64,000 bases of DNA. Origin: Linanthus parryae (lineage: Eukaryota; Streptophyta; Magnoliopsida; Ericales; Polemoniaceae). The DNA is taken from assembly GCA_023055425.1 (NCBI GenBank), contig JALGPY010000009.1:30981275-31045274 (forward strand). Reading direction: 5' to 3'. The notes under the pieces are model-generated. The model was given only the letters and a program-made list of their open reading frames with translations. It ran no database searches and was not told where the DNA came from. Positions 22,245 through 32,813 of the stretch are shown here, piece after piece; the stretch's first letter is position 1; every line of letters begins with the position of its first letter. The position numbers were made by a program, and so were the translations under genes.

Positions 22245-24112
22245 TGTAGAGTAGGATGTTATTTGTTTTATTTATGTTTTAGTTCTCCATACATGATTTT
22301 GAGAGGTGAGAGAGAGGGACTGATGAGTTGTCTAGTTTTGCAGGTAATGTTACAAAGAATCTACCCCAGTGTGCCATGGCACATTTGACCCACATGGGGA
22401 CTCTTGAGGGAGTTGGGGATTTTTTGTGCATTATTTTCAGGATGGAGCAATCTACCCCGGTGTGCGAGGCACACGTGACCTTAGGGGAGTTACATTATAG
22501 CATGGTGTAGCTTGGGGATCGCTTAGATGATTGTCATCAGCGAGAAACTGTCAACGGTCCAATGGACCCTTTCTTGTTGAGTTTCGCGGACACGGTGCCC
22601 ATGTAAGTCCGAGCACCTCAGGTATCTCTTACTCTCTCAGTGTCTAAGTTTTGAGCTATACTTGTAAAAATCCACCGCCTACACATTTAAGCGAGGAGAC
22701 CTCCAACTTTATCTCTAAATTCGTTGAGGACAACGAAACGCAGTGTGTGTGTGTGGGGGGGGGGGGGGTTGTGTATATTTTTGCTAGCCATGTCTGTTTT
22801 GCATAGCCTTGTTACATGTAGATTGTGTTAGTATTGTGAGTAGTGTGGTTAGTAGTGTGTTTATTATATTGTCGTATTTTGTTAGATTGTGTATGTTATG
22901 CATTGTTAGCACTTTTACATTATTGAGTCACCCAACCCAATGTTATGTGATTAGTCGAGTTGGCCAATGCATGTAGAGTCTAGGAAAATATGAGAAAATT
23001 GAAAAAAAAATAGAAAAGAGAAAAATCTATAAAAATTTAAAAATTTTGAGAATATGGGCAATTGATGAAGCTTGAAACCAGAGAGAGTTCAATGAAAGAG
23101 TCTCAATGAATAGGAAGCACCGTAGTGGGAAAAACCTGAATTTTTAGTATCTTGCGCACTAGTTGCACGAAAGGAATTCCCGGGTATTCAGGGAAAAGAG
23201 GAAAGAAGACGAGGGCATGCCTTTAGTTCCTTTAATGTGCTAGGAGGATTTAGTCATAAGGAGTTGAATAGTCTATTTTCGAGTGGAAACTTGTGGCCTC
23301 TTGTAAATCTGGGGTGGACCTTCGTGTAGAGTCGGTTCCATGTGGTACATTTCTCTAGCCTAAGTGAAGTTAGGGAGTGTACACCACTATCCCTTAAGGC
23401 GGTTTCAAGAGATAACCGAAAAAGCCCACACTTATTTTCTCTAAATGCACGGTTGAAATAAATTGAAAGAGAATAAAAAAAAATAATCAAAATCTTCTCT
23501 TGGACTAGATACGGTGAACAGCCTAGTGTGCCCCCGTTCGCGCGGGAAATTTGGATTCAAAACAATTAGAGCGTCTAAGGAAAATTAAAGTCAAGTCGTA
23601 TTACACGGAGTTGTGTCTCCCGTCACTGGGACAACTTGCATTCATTGCAATAACGGCTAAGAGGGTCTGAAAACCTCATATGACTTGGCGACGAAAGACT
23701 ACTATAGGACTAAGGATGCCTGGACTCTCTGAGCTAAAGGACGTGCCCAGATCTTGGATTGAGTTTGGTGGATGTTTGGGGACCCCTTAGTGAGCTTGTG
23801 CGTATGATGATTGTATTTTGAATTCCTTATTGCGGTTGTGTGAATTGCAAAAGAGACTTGTGAGAACTTGATGATTTTGGTTAGTGATAGCGAGATTGCC
23901 CGTCTCTTAAGAAAAAGAAAAAAAAAAGTATGTTGTTTCAAATTTTTGCATTGTGTAAAATCGAGTTGCATTGTCTATAGTCATGTAGATTGCATTGTGT
24001 GTGTGAGTTGTTTGTTTCACATGGCTAGTAAAGTTGTATGCAATTCGGTGGATTAAAACGTAGTGTAAGGTTTATTTTGCTTGGGACGCGCAAAAATGTA
24101 GTGTGGGGGATT
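22245..24112 (+). other. Non-coding 3' internal region of element 2
   Basis: No coding frame is supported. It holds the hairpin and G-run (22720-22770), A-rich tracts and a 3' polypurine tract, AGTGTGGGGGATT, just before the LTR at 24113. Confidence 0.65.
22720..22770 (+). other. Hairpin plus expanded internal purine tract of element 2
   Basis: TTCGTTG-AGGA-CAACGAA is identical to the element 1 hairpin. It is followed by GTGTGTGTGT and a run of about 15 G in place of the shorter GTGTGGGGAGG. Confidence 0.55.
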
Positions 24113-25847
24113 TGATAACTCTCTATTTAAGTTATATTTCTTGCACGTTTTATATCGTTTTGTGTACTTTCCGGGTTGATAATCTTAGTTTTACACTATG
24201 ATTAGAGAGAAAACGTAAAATCTTAGCTCTAGGCATTATATTGTTAATCCATGCGTTTCTCGCAGTATTTTATGTATTTTTTTTCACGTTTGATCGCACG
24301 GGTTGTGTTTCGTGTTTTTTTTAGCTTGAGGAGATGAAGCGGAGAGGGGAAACAAGCTTTGGAAATTTTTTGGGAGCTTAAACGAAGAAGAAATCGTGAA
24401 GAAACAGTGAAAATACATGAAGAGGGGAGGCAAATGCAATTTAATGATGTTTCTGTAATGGCACTTTGACCTCCTAGATAAAAAATGGCCAAACACTTAG
24501 TGAAATTTTGATGGCCAACATGAGAGCAACTCACTGGAAGTTTAATGTGATCCCACAATCACAAGATCACCCGCAAGACCACAACGTGATCCTAGGATCA
24601 AAAAAGGTGATCACAAGATCAAGTGCAAGACCAGATCTAGGATGAAACGTGATCCTACAACCACAATGTGATCCTATGATCACAAAAGGTGATCACAAGA
24701 TCACAATACTTAAAATAAAATAAAAGAACGGGGCTATTTTATTAAGAGGACGAACGGAAGCAAAGAAAAAAAGGAAAAAACACTCACGCAAGGAGAAAGA
24801 AAGAAGACCCACACAAGGAGAAGGAAGAGGAGGCTAGGGTTCAAGAGGAGGGCTCCTCCATTGAAGATCTAGGTTTTGCTTTCTTCTTCTCATCTCTCAA
24901 TCTTGTTATGGAGAAACTTGTTAATCTTGTTTGGTTGATTACTATTATCTAAACTCCATTGCTAGGCTTCTCTAGAGAGCCTAGGGTTTATGTAGACGAA
25001 TGATTTTCCGGGGTTTAGACTTTGTCTCATGCGTTTAAATTTTGATCTATTGAATGAATATTTAGTTTCTTGAACTTGTTACTGAGTCTCGCCTATCGAC
25101 ACGGCGTGATCATGATTTAATAATCATGAAAACTAGGGTTTGTTCATAGTTCATCGTTTTGCTTAATGTTAATGTTTATTTTAGTTACATGTTCTTGTTC
25201 TATACTTAATCCTTAGTGTGAAAGGAGTGATCAACCGGACGCGCTAGCTAATTAGATGAGTGCACGACAGTGACTTAGCTTAATTGTGATGAGAACTTGA
25301 ACACAATCCCGAATCACCGAGACCGAAAAGGAGACGTGTTAGGATTGGCCTTAGTGTGGGTAGATTCGGTAGGATTATTTAGCTGTTCCGTGAAACGGTG
25401 GGCCGACAGGACCCGTTATCGTACCAGTAGATGACCGGCTAGAACGGACCGGTAGACAACATGAGACCGAGAGGAGATTGTAGTTAACCGAGACGTAAAA
25501 TGACATGAGACCGACAGGATATTGTCATAGCGTATTACCCGGCTGAACTAAAATAGGATTGACGTGTTACATAGCCGAACCGGAATTCGTCTACAGCCCT
25601 AGGGGATCTAGAGATCTCCTAGTTTCTCCATATCTATTTATTAAAAAAAAAAATACAAAAATATTAGATTAGTTGTTATTTCAATTCTTAAATCAATTAA
25701 CTCTTTCCTCCTGCACCGTACGCTAAATTAAATAACTAATTAAATAATCTCAAGCATGTCCTCGTGGGATCGATAACTCGGGGTTGAAATATCACCCCTA
25801 TATTACTTGACCGTGCACTTGCGCATACGCGTTAAGAAATCGCGTCA
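24113..25847 (+). repeat. 3' LTR of element 2
   Basis: It is 1735 bp. Relative to the 5' LTR it lacks a few bases near 24320 and carries extra GATC-containing units at about 24630-24715. It is followed by leader sequence rather than a target duplication. Confidence 0.9.
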
Positions 25848-25950
25848 AGTTTTTGGCGCCTTTGCCGGGGACAGCGGTAGATTATTTAGTTGGGAGTTAG
25901 TTTAGAGTATTTCTTTCAGTTTTGTTTTATTTTATCTTTTTGGCGCCGTT
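25848..25950 (+). other. Leader and primer-site remnant fused to old LTR O
   Basis: After the 3' LTR the internal start of element 2 repeats for about 88 bp, including a primer site with one changed base at 25854-25871. A second primer-site start, TTTTTGGCGCCGTT, follows at about 25936-25949, then the tail of old LTR O. This is a rearrangement scar. Confidence 0.75.
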
Positions 25951-26036
25951 TGACCCTACTATACCTATCATTACTGCACCGACGACCGTACACTTGGGAT
26001 TGGGACATGTAAAGTTTTTGGCGCTGTTGTTGGGGA
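25951..26036 (+). repeat. End of old LTR O and its decayed primer site
   Basis: CATTACTGCACCGACGACCGTACACTTG matches the end of the element 1 LTR. The primer site at 26019-26036 reads TGGCGCTGTTGTTGGGGA, with three C-to-T changes typical of methylated plant repeats. Confidence 0.75.
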
Positions 26037-26189
26037 CTTTGGCTTAACAAAATATTTTAGTCTTAGGAATTACTTTTATGTTATTATTCTTTAGTAACCT
26101 GCATTTTTTGTGTTGGCTATGCTTTATGGTGACTTTTCCGGTGCAAGACCAATTCGCATAACCAGCCATTGTACCCATAAATTGAGGAT

Positions 26190-26492
26190 ATGGAAGCATA
26201 TTTGAGGGCAACACGGAGATACGAGAGGAAAACAACTCAAATGGATGTGGTCCAAATAACTGAGGAAGAAAGAATCCGCAAGACTCTAGCGGATGAGATG
26301 GCCGCAAAGGAGAGGGCCCAGAAAGAGAATGAGGAACTTAAGCCACAACTAGCTGCTTTACTAGCTTCCCAAGCAGCCCCTCCTCCACCGCCACCGCCTC
26401 CAACAGATATACCTAATGCGGTACTTCACACCTTAAGGCTTGCTACTCCAACATGTTCAACACAATATAATTCTTCACACGTTTTGATCTAA
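26190..26492 (+). pseudogene. N-terminal gag relic of element O
   Basis: A 100-residue frame with an E/R/K/A-rich helical segment (ITEEERIRKTLADEMAAKERAQKENEELK) and a proline run parallels the N-terminus of the element 1 Gag. No capsid domain follows; the element is truncated at about 26480. Confidence 0.6.
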
Positions 26493-26499
26493 TTATTAT

Positions 26500-27824
26500 A
26501 GGTCTGTATTACTTCAGTTGAGGTGTACTTATGAAAGTAAATACATAGCAATATGAACTTAGATTATGCATTTCAATTTTGTTGTTTCTCCATATCTGTC
26601 CCTGAACGGTTGGGTGGTTATCTATACAACTTGCGAGTATATGTGCATTCTCTGATAGAAAAATGAAAAAATGAAGAAAGAAGTCTTGCTTGGATGAACC
26701 TCTCATTAGAGAGCGTGTGTGTCATAAGAAGAGAGAGATAATTATTTAATGCTCTTTTTAGTTTCAACTTTAGTAGTGGTGGGGCCATTATTATTGACAT
26801 GGATAATTTGAGATGTTATTGGGACAATTTAATTGGAGACAAAAAGTATTACTCATATGTAAAGTGTGTATATAGGCCTACAACAAAAAACCTAATAGCT
26901 AAATTACTTAATACGTGCTTCCAGTTTGTTGAAACTGTCACATTGCAAGCTCCACCTCTAAAACTCGTTGATTGATCTCCCATTTTCAAAAGTTATGTCA
27001 ATGTCAAACCGGTAATAAATCAAATTTAAAGTTGTCGAGGGCATTTTTTCGAGTGCACGTCGTATATGATACAAAAGCAGCACACTGAGTGACATAATGT
27101 TCTCTGAGTATGTATTTGGTTACACGGGATTCTTGTGCCAGTTTGACATTGACTAGTATTGTGCAAATGTGGGATAACGAGTTTTCAAAGTGCGGGTTGC
27201 AATGTAATAGTTTTACTCTATTGGGGGCGTATATGATACAAAAGCAGCACATTGTATGACATAATGTTCTATGGGCATGTTAATTTGGTTGCGAAATTCT
27301 TTTTGCCAGTTTGACTTGTGCAAATGTGCAATCAACGATTTTGGAAAGTGCGGGTTGCAATGTGTCAATTTCACTATATTGGGGGTATTATGTTAGTGAT
27401 TAAGTTGTTTATCTTGACAGTGTCGTATGTCACCTTAAGAAACATGAAAACAAATGCATTTGAAACATCATGGGCTTCAAAATGAAATACACAAGAAGTT
27501 GTGAAATTGAAAATCAAATCAAACATATTCAGGCATATATCGATGGTTTTGCAGACTTGAAACTCGGATAATAGAAGAAGAATGTAGAGAAATATTGTTG
27601 GTCAGCTGGTGCTTGCAGCTGCTGATTTGTTGATTCCGCAGAAATCTTCTAGGATTTGATTGTGCAAGCAGCATTGTCATTCTTGAAGATTACAGCCAGA
27701 GGATTCCGACATTTGGTATAAAGCAACCCGTTCTATAAAAAACAAGCAAACCTGCCTTTCGGAACGTCTGAGGTTGAAACGACGATTGATCCAAAATACC
27801 ACGACTACAATGCCTCAAGACCTA
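26500..27824. other. Intergenic DNA downstream of the F-box gene
   Basis: AT-rich with no supported ORF. It contains a two-copy tandem repeat at 27061-27391. Confidence 0.6.
27061..27391. repeat. Two tandem units of about 165 bp
   Basis: Units start at 27061 and 27228, each with CGTATATGATACAAAAGCAG and ending near AAGTGCGGGTTGCAATGT...CTATTGGGGG. They are clearly related but diverged. Confidence 0.85.
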
Positions 27825-28961
27825 TCAGAAAGGTGATAGGCTTTCAATAACTGGGAACTTGAAATCACAACCAGAATGAAATTGGGATTCTGGCAAGTCA
27901 TCAAGAAAGTGCCATGTCTTGCTTCGGAGACCATAGGAAAAAACCTTTTCACCTATAGATAGAACTAATGACAAATCATCCTTTTTGCATCCCTTGACGA
28001 TTGACATCACCCTGAACCAATGAGTCCTAAAAATGACATCCAAACCAGGAACATCTTTCATTAATCCTGTGAGATATACCTTACACGTTGCCACCCAACT
28101 GCAGTAGTCACTGCCCATTTCATAAACTCTGAAAACTTCAGAATGTCGCTCCCGAGTTGGAATCATGAATAATCGTCCATCACATTCTCCAAAAAATTGA
28201 ATATCAGAATCGCGACGAATCTCAGGATAAAATGGCAGCTTGATTCCTTTAAGCTCATTTCTGTTTGGGTCAAACCAAATGTGATAACTGCCTTCACTGA
28301 TCCAGTGAATTTCACCATTCCAAGAAGATTTTTTATGACGAGTCAGATCACCCCACTCATCCGGCATGTTCAACGTGATGGTCTCCTCCCACGTGTCAGA
28401 CTCAGATTGGTAGATATCGATTGTGCAAGAGCGTTGACTATCAAATCTGGCTTCTACGACTTTGAAATGAGGTGACTTTTGAGGATCAAAGAACAAAAAG
28501 ATATTGTCCTCACTACTGAATCCAAAAAATCCACCGCGACACCAACTTTCACGGCAAGATAGTCTTCTGTAGCTTCGAGTGGTTGGGTTACAGATGATGA
28601 AATTATAATCATGGCACAAAAGCAGACCATTACGCGAGTCCAGAACTGTAACGCTTTTGAGGAAGGAAAGCGCTGGATGACTTGATGAGTTAGACTGTGA
28701 AAGAGAATATAAATTTCCATCACACGAATATAAAGCAGTGCTGAAGGAATTTGGATTACGCCTGGTGTGCTCGGAAGAGAAATTTGAATCAGTGATTAGA
28801 TTAAGCCAATGCTTGGAGACAGATTTAAATCTGATTACTGATTTTGCTGGCAAGCATAACAGAATCTCGGTTAAGATATCAACAATGTTGGCTACTGTTT
28901 CCGCCGCTGCCCAGCTTGTTGCACAAGTAGTAACCTCACGTTGCTTTTCCTTCTTGCCCAT
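27825..28961 (-). CDS. F-box protein with F-box-associated (FBA) type C-terminal region
   Basis: An intronless 378-residue frame starts at ATG 28961. The F-box is at about residues 24-65 (IVDILTEILLCLPAKSVIRFKSVSKHWLNLI), the segment that binds SKP1 in SCF ubiquitin ligases. The rest resembles plant FBA/kelch-like substrate modules, with SRNGLLLCHDYNFIICNPTTRSY, then FDPQKSPHFKVVEAR and a W-rich C-terminal third. The length is typical of the family. A broken tandem copy lies to the right (30360-30794 and 58443-58675). The target protein cannot be deduced. This is the only intact, apparently single-copy host gene in the middle of the window. Confidence 0.88.
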   Translation of the reverse strand: MGKKEKQREVTTCATSWAAAETVANIVDILTEILLCLPAKSVIRFKSVSKHWLNLITDSNFSSEHTRRNPNSFSTALYSCDGNLYSLSQSNSSSHPALSFLKSVTVLDSRNGLLLCHDYNFIICNPTTRSYRRLSCRESWCRGGFFGFSSEDNIFLFFDPQKSPHFKVVEARFDSQRSCTIDIYQSESDTWEETITLNMPDEWGDLTRHKKSSWNGEIHWISEGSYHIWFDPNRNELKGIKLPFYPEIRRDSDIQFFGECDGRLFMIPTRERHSEVFRVYEMGSDYCSWVATCKVYLTGLMKDVPGLDVIFRTHWFRVMSIVKGCKKDDLSLVLSIGEKVFSYGLRSKTWHFLDDLPESQFHSGCDFKFPVIESLSPF

Positions 28962-30359
28962 CTTCTATTTCACCTAGAAAATAACCTGCACATTGTCTAA
29001 GCATTGATCGTAGGAGCACAAAACCTGTTCAATTAACTCTATGCAAACCAAAATACAACAACGTCAAGACTGAGAAACTTAGGTAGGTACATCTGTTTAT
29101 TGATTCTAAGAACTCCGAATAGGTAGAATGGGAGTTTTAGATTCCCTTTCCAATGAAAACTTGGCCCAAAATTGGGAACCGTCTCACTAATGTTTAATGG
29201 TGATTTATTGTTTGATGTCGTCTTATATACACCAAGTTGCATCTATATTGACATAGCAAACGTCGAAAGTGGAAGATTCCCACGCGTTGAATTGTTTAAA
29301 GTTATAGGAATTAGTTTCGGTTTGTTGCCAGAATAAATCAAATTCTATAGGAACCACTTGTTTCCTAGTCTCCTGTCATTTTTCTAGGCATTGCGAATCT
29401 CCTTTCTGTTAGTATCTTGGAAGGCTATAAATGGCTTGTTCAGCTGTTGAATTCAAACCATAGTTTCAGGATTCCTACTCCCTAATCTGTTTTTCCTTGA
29501 AAACAGTTGTCCTGATCCGTAACTATTACTCCATTATACTTTGTAATGGTTGATTTTGTAGATTTAATGCAATTTATTAGATAAACAAAATGAAATGATC
29601 GACACAAATGACATGATCCACAAAATAAAAATAAAGTGGGTTTGGAATCATAAATGGTCAGATCTATTTTAATTTCAAAGTTGAATCCCCTACAATTAAC
29701 TGAAATAGGACTTGACTGAAACAACAATGGTTAGCACTAATTATTTCCCCTAGAAGCATTGTATCTTTTAACTAGAAGTTTTGATGTATTGTAAATTTAG
29801 CTTATGTGATTTAACTGCAGTTTTATCTGACCTCAATGTGGGGAAATTGGAACTTCATGAGGTTGTGGAAAACTAGTACTGCTTTAGATTTGCCACAGAT
29901 ATGACTCGATCCTTTTCAACTAAATTTGTCAGCACGAAATTGGTAAAACAACCATCAATTATCATTCCTTTTGAAGTTTAAAGTTCATCGTGCAACGTAA
30001 TTACTTGAAACCCGGCTGGCGGTAAGAGACCAGTAAACCCGTGCGAGCACATTGAATTTGCGCACACAAATTGAACATCTTGTATATTCGTGTCATTTGC
30101 CTCTCACATTGGTTCTCGGTAGACCAACTAGAAGATTTGTTACTGCAAGGACTTTACCAACTGAAAAAGATTGGGTTTCTCATGTTACACATCCTGTAAT
30201 CTATAAAGCGCAACAATGAAGTCCAAAAAGTCTTCCTAAAGTGTTACTAAAAAACAAAGACAAACCTGGCTTTAGGAATGTTTGGTCATACTATAAGGCT
30301 AACATAAAGACGAATCAAAAGCGGTCGCTGAAATAATACAACGCCCCAAGCCCTATCAA
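28962..30359. other. Intergenic DNA between the F-box gene and its pseudogene copy
   Basis: AT-rich with no supported ORF. The part left of 30360 is related to the 3' flank of the intact F-box gene. Confidence 0.55.
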
Positions 30360-30794
30360 ACTGGTGAAAGTCTTTCAATAAATGGTAACTTTAAGCCACA
30401 AAGAAAAAATCTAGGGTATTCTGGTAAGTCGTCAAGAGCATGTCAAGTCTTGCTTAGGAGACCACAGGAAAAAACTATTGCACCGATTGATCGTACATTC
30501 GTACTAGTGACATATCTTCCCCTTTTCCGCCCTTCACAACTGGCATTACATCTAACCTTTCATGCCAATCTAAACCAGGAACATCTTTCATAAATCCTGT
30601 GAAATATACCTCGGATAACAGAAAGTTTGCTTTTACAACTTTGTAGTGAGGTGACTTTAAAGGATCGAAAATCAAGCAAAAAAGGCCCCCTACTATCTCA
30701 TAAAATATCTTTAAGCCGAAAGAACTCATGATCAGGCAGCAATCTGTGGCTTGCTGAAAGGTGGTATAAAGGATGGAAAGTTTTGAATGACTGG
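30360..30794 (-). pseudogene. 3' half of an F-box pseudogene (tandem duplicate)
   Basis: The minus strand reads FDPLKSPHYKVVKANF, FTGFMKDVPGLD and DVMPVVKGGKGEDMSLV. These match FDPQKSPHFKVVEARF, LTGLMKDVPGLD and MSIVKGCKKDDLSLV of the gene at 27825-28961. About 120 codons between the first two matches are deleted. The 3' flank also matches that of the intact gene. The missing 5' half lies at 58443-58675, beyond a stack of transposons. Confidence 0.85.
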
Positions 30795-30799
30795 AAGAG

Positions 30800-31151
30800 T
30801 AATACGAGTACGTTTCCAACGGGCCCGGCGCAGGACATGGCAACATAGTTTTTAATTCTTTAGTTTATGTTAATTTTAAAATATTAGGAAGTATTTTAAC
30901 TTTTCGGGGCGGGGGGGGGGGGGGGGGGGACGGGTTAAGAATAATTAGTTAATTGTTAGAGTGGTGTTGTGATAATTATTAGTTAGTTAATTAGTATTTA
31001 TATGTTGCTCGGTTCAGTTAGAATTATCGAATAAGTGAATTTGCTGAATTGCCTTTGTTCGGTCAAACTCTAAATTTTGGCCAGTGCAAGCCTCTATACT
31101 GCAGCAAAGGAGACAGTAGTGTCTACAATAGCTACAACCCGACTGCTATCA
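30800..31151 (+). repeat. 5' LTR of element P
   Basis: It starts TAATACGAGTACG (TGATACG in the 3' copy) and ends CTATCA. It contains a run of about 19 G at 30911-30929 that is absent from the 3' copy. Confidence 0.85.
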
Positions 31152-31176
31152 ATTGGTGCTTTCATTGAGTTTCGCC

Positions 31177-32789
31177 TAATACCGTAAATGTATCGGGGTT
31201 AAAGATTTTTTGAAAATCGTCAAAAACTGACCACATAGCTCGTAGCCTACGGCGCTATTCTAACAACTACTATTTGACCGAATAAAGATACTTTTGATAA
31301 TTAATTCATTCGATTAAAATAAATGAAGACAACAAATTGTTTAAATAGACAAAATGAAACCTAACCCTAGACTCCTAGGTCGTTATTTAACTAAATAATA
31401 TAATTAACGTAATTAACTAATTAACTACTATCAAATAATTAAATAAATATATAATTAAATAACTAACCAGCTAGATGATGGGGTTGACTCGTATCAACAC
31501 CCCTCCTGTTGAAAAACGCGTTGTCCTCAAGGCGGATCATGACGACCAAAAATTGAAGAAGGTATAAATGTTGAAATCTGTCCCAAAATGAGAATTAGGC
31601 CAAAATTTTTTCCAAAAGCTGCAGGGCCAAAAATTGTTGGAGGCCCAATGTGTGAAGAGAACAGCCTAAAGCTGGAATACGGCCCGTGATGTGAGTTTAA
31701 CCCATTTGTTTGAACCCTATTGGGGTTAGAAACTCCTCCAGTCCCATTTGCTGCAGGTGGCTACGGAGGTGGAGGCCGTAGGTGGTGGCTGTGCGTGGTG
31801 GTAGAACGGCTGGAAAGGAGAATCGCCCGGTGGTCATTTGTCCTCCAGGAATTGATTCGCGATTAGGTGGGTCTTGGCTGTCGGCAAAAATAGACGGGTG
31901 GTTTGGCTTCCCGAAATTTCCGGTGTTGTCGACTGTGTGTGCTTGGCCATCCAAATGATGGTTCGGGCGAATACTAATTGATTCGCGACGTGGGTCGTTG
32001 GAGGGCCGGGATTGTCCGGTTAATTCAGCCATGGTGACAGTCTCCACGTCCGGAATCGAGATCGCCAGTGGCTGGAACGCGACTTACTGGTTCTGCATAT
32101 CGGACGTGAAGGTTCTTGTCTTAGCGATTGGCGGCGGCTGAGGTGCTTGCTGCAGTGTTGGGGCCGATGGTGGCTGTTCCTGCTGCTCTTGTGGCGGCAG
32201 AGGCGCCTCCTCCTTTTTTGCTCTTGCTGCTGCTGCTCCAGATCAGCTTCTTCACAGTTTGTAGCTTCTTCCATCCGCTCCTGAACTCGCTGAATGAGTT
32301 GTGTGAAAGCGTCCTTCACGATTGTTGCTATAGCTTCCTTGAATTTATCATGATCTTTCTTCCAATCTGCGCCATTGATCAATATTGAAAGCGGGTGTGT
32401 TCACCATGATTTTGTCAGTTGAGTATGCAAAACTCAATGAAAGCATCAATTGATACCGTAAAGGTATCGGGGTTTCCGATTTCGTGAAAATCGTCAAAAA
32501 TAGTCCACGTAGCTTGTAGCCTACGACGCTATTCTAATAACTACTGTTTGACCGAATAAATATTTCTTTTCAATAATAAATTAATAAAAAATAACCGAAG
32601 ACCACAAATTGTTTAAATAGACAAAACGAAACATAATCCTAGACTCTTATGGGCCAGTTGACAAGAAGGCCTGGTCGTTTTGAACTACATAATATAATTA
32701 AGTAATTAAGTAATTAACTGATATGAAATAATTAAATAAATAGATAATTAAATAACTAAGCAACTAGATGATCGGGTTGACCCGTATCA
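31177..32789 (-). mobile_element. Element M: same family as P, inserted in P's leader in opposite orientation
   Basis: LTRs are 31177-31496 and 32451-32789, with TGATACCG...CGTATCA ends. The target duplication TCGCC is at 31172-31176 and 32790-32794. On the minus strand the primer-site region reads ATTGATGCTTTCATTGAG, one base from P's. A polypurine tract, CAGGAGGGGTGT, lies before the distal LTR. The element is 1.6 kb in all and has no pol. Confidence 0.88.
32020..32420 (-). pseudogene. Gag-like remnant of element M
   Basis: The minus-strand frame includes DWKKDHDKFKEAIATIVKDAF and a Q/R-rich tail. The upstream sequence, with MVNT-AFNI- in another frame, matches the start of P's gag remnant at 32814, so one early frameshift is evident. 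Confidence 0.6.
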
Positions 32790-32813
32790 TCGCCACCCTA
32801 AATTAGCAAAATC

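Larger units (their letters stand above)
17642..25847 (+). mobile_element. Element 2: rearranged non-autonomous LTR element with a private ORF
   Basis: LTRs at 17642-19301 and 24113-25847 start TGATAACTCTC and end GCGTCA. The internal region has a tRNA-Asp primer site and an ORF unlike gag or pol; no polymerase or integrase is present. A segment running from mid-LTR into the coding region (about 18361-20040) is repeated in tandem at 20041-21719. Past the 3' LTR the sequence runs on into about 90 bp of leader again (25848-25936). The 5-bp flank CTCGG at 17637-17641 has no partner on the right, so the right end was lost or rearranged. It lies inside old LTR O and shares LTR layout and primer with element 1, so both belong to one clade. 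Confidence 0.85.

Noticed and set aside
32128..32388. Plus-strand ORF in element M
   Set aside because: It is the antisense shadow of the Q/R-rich gag remnant.
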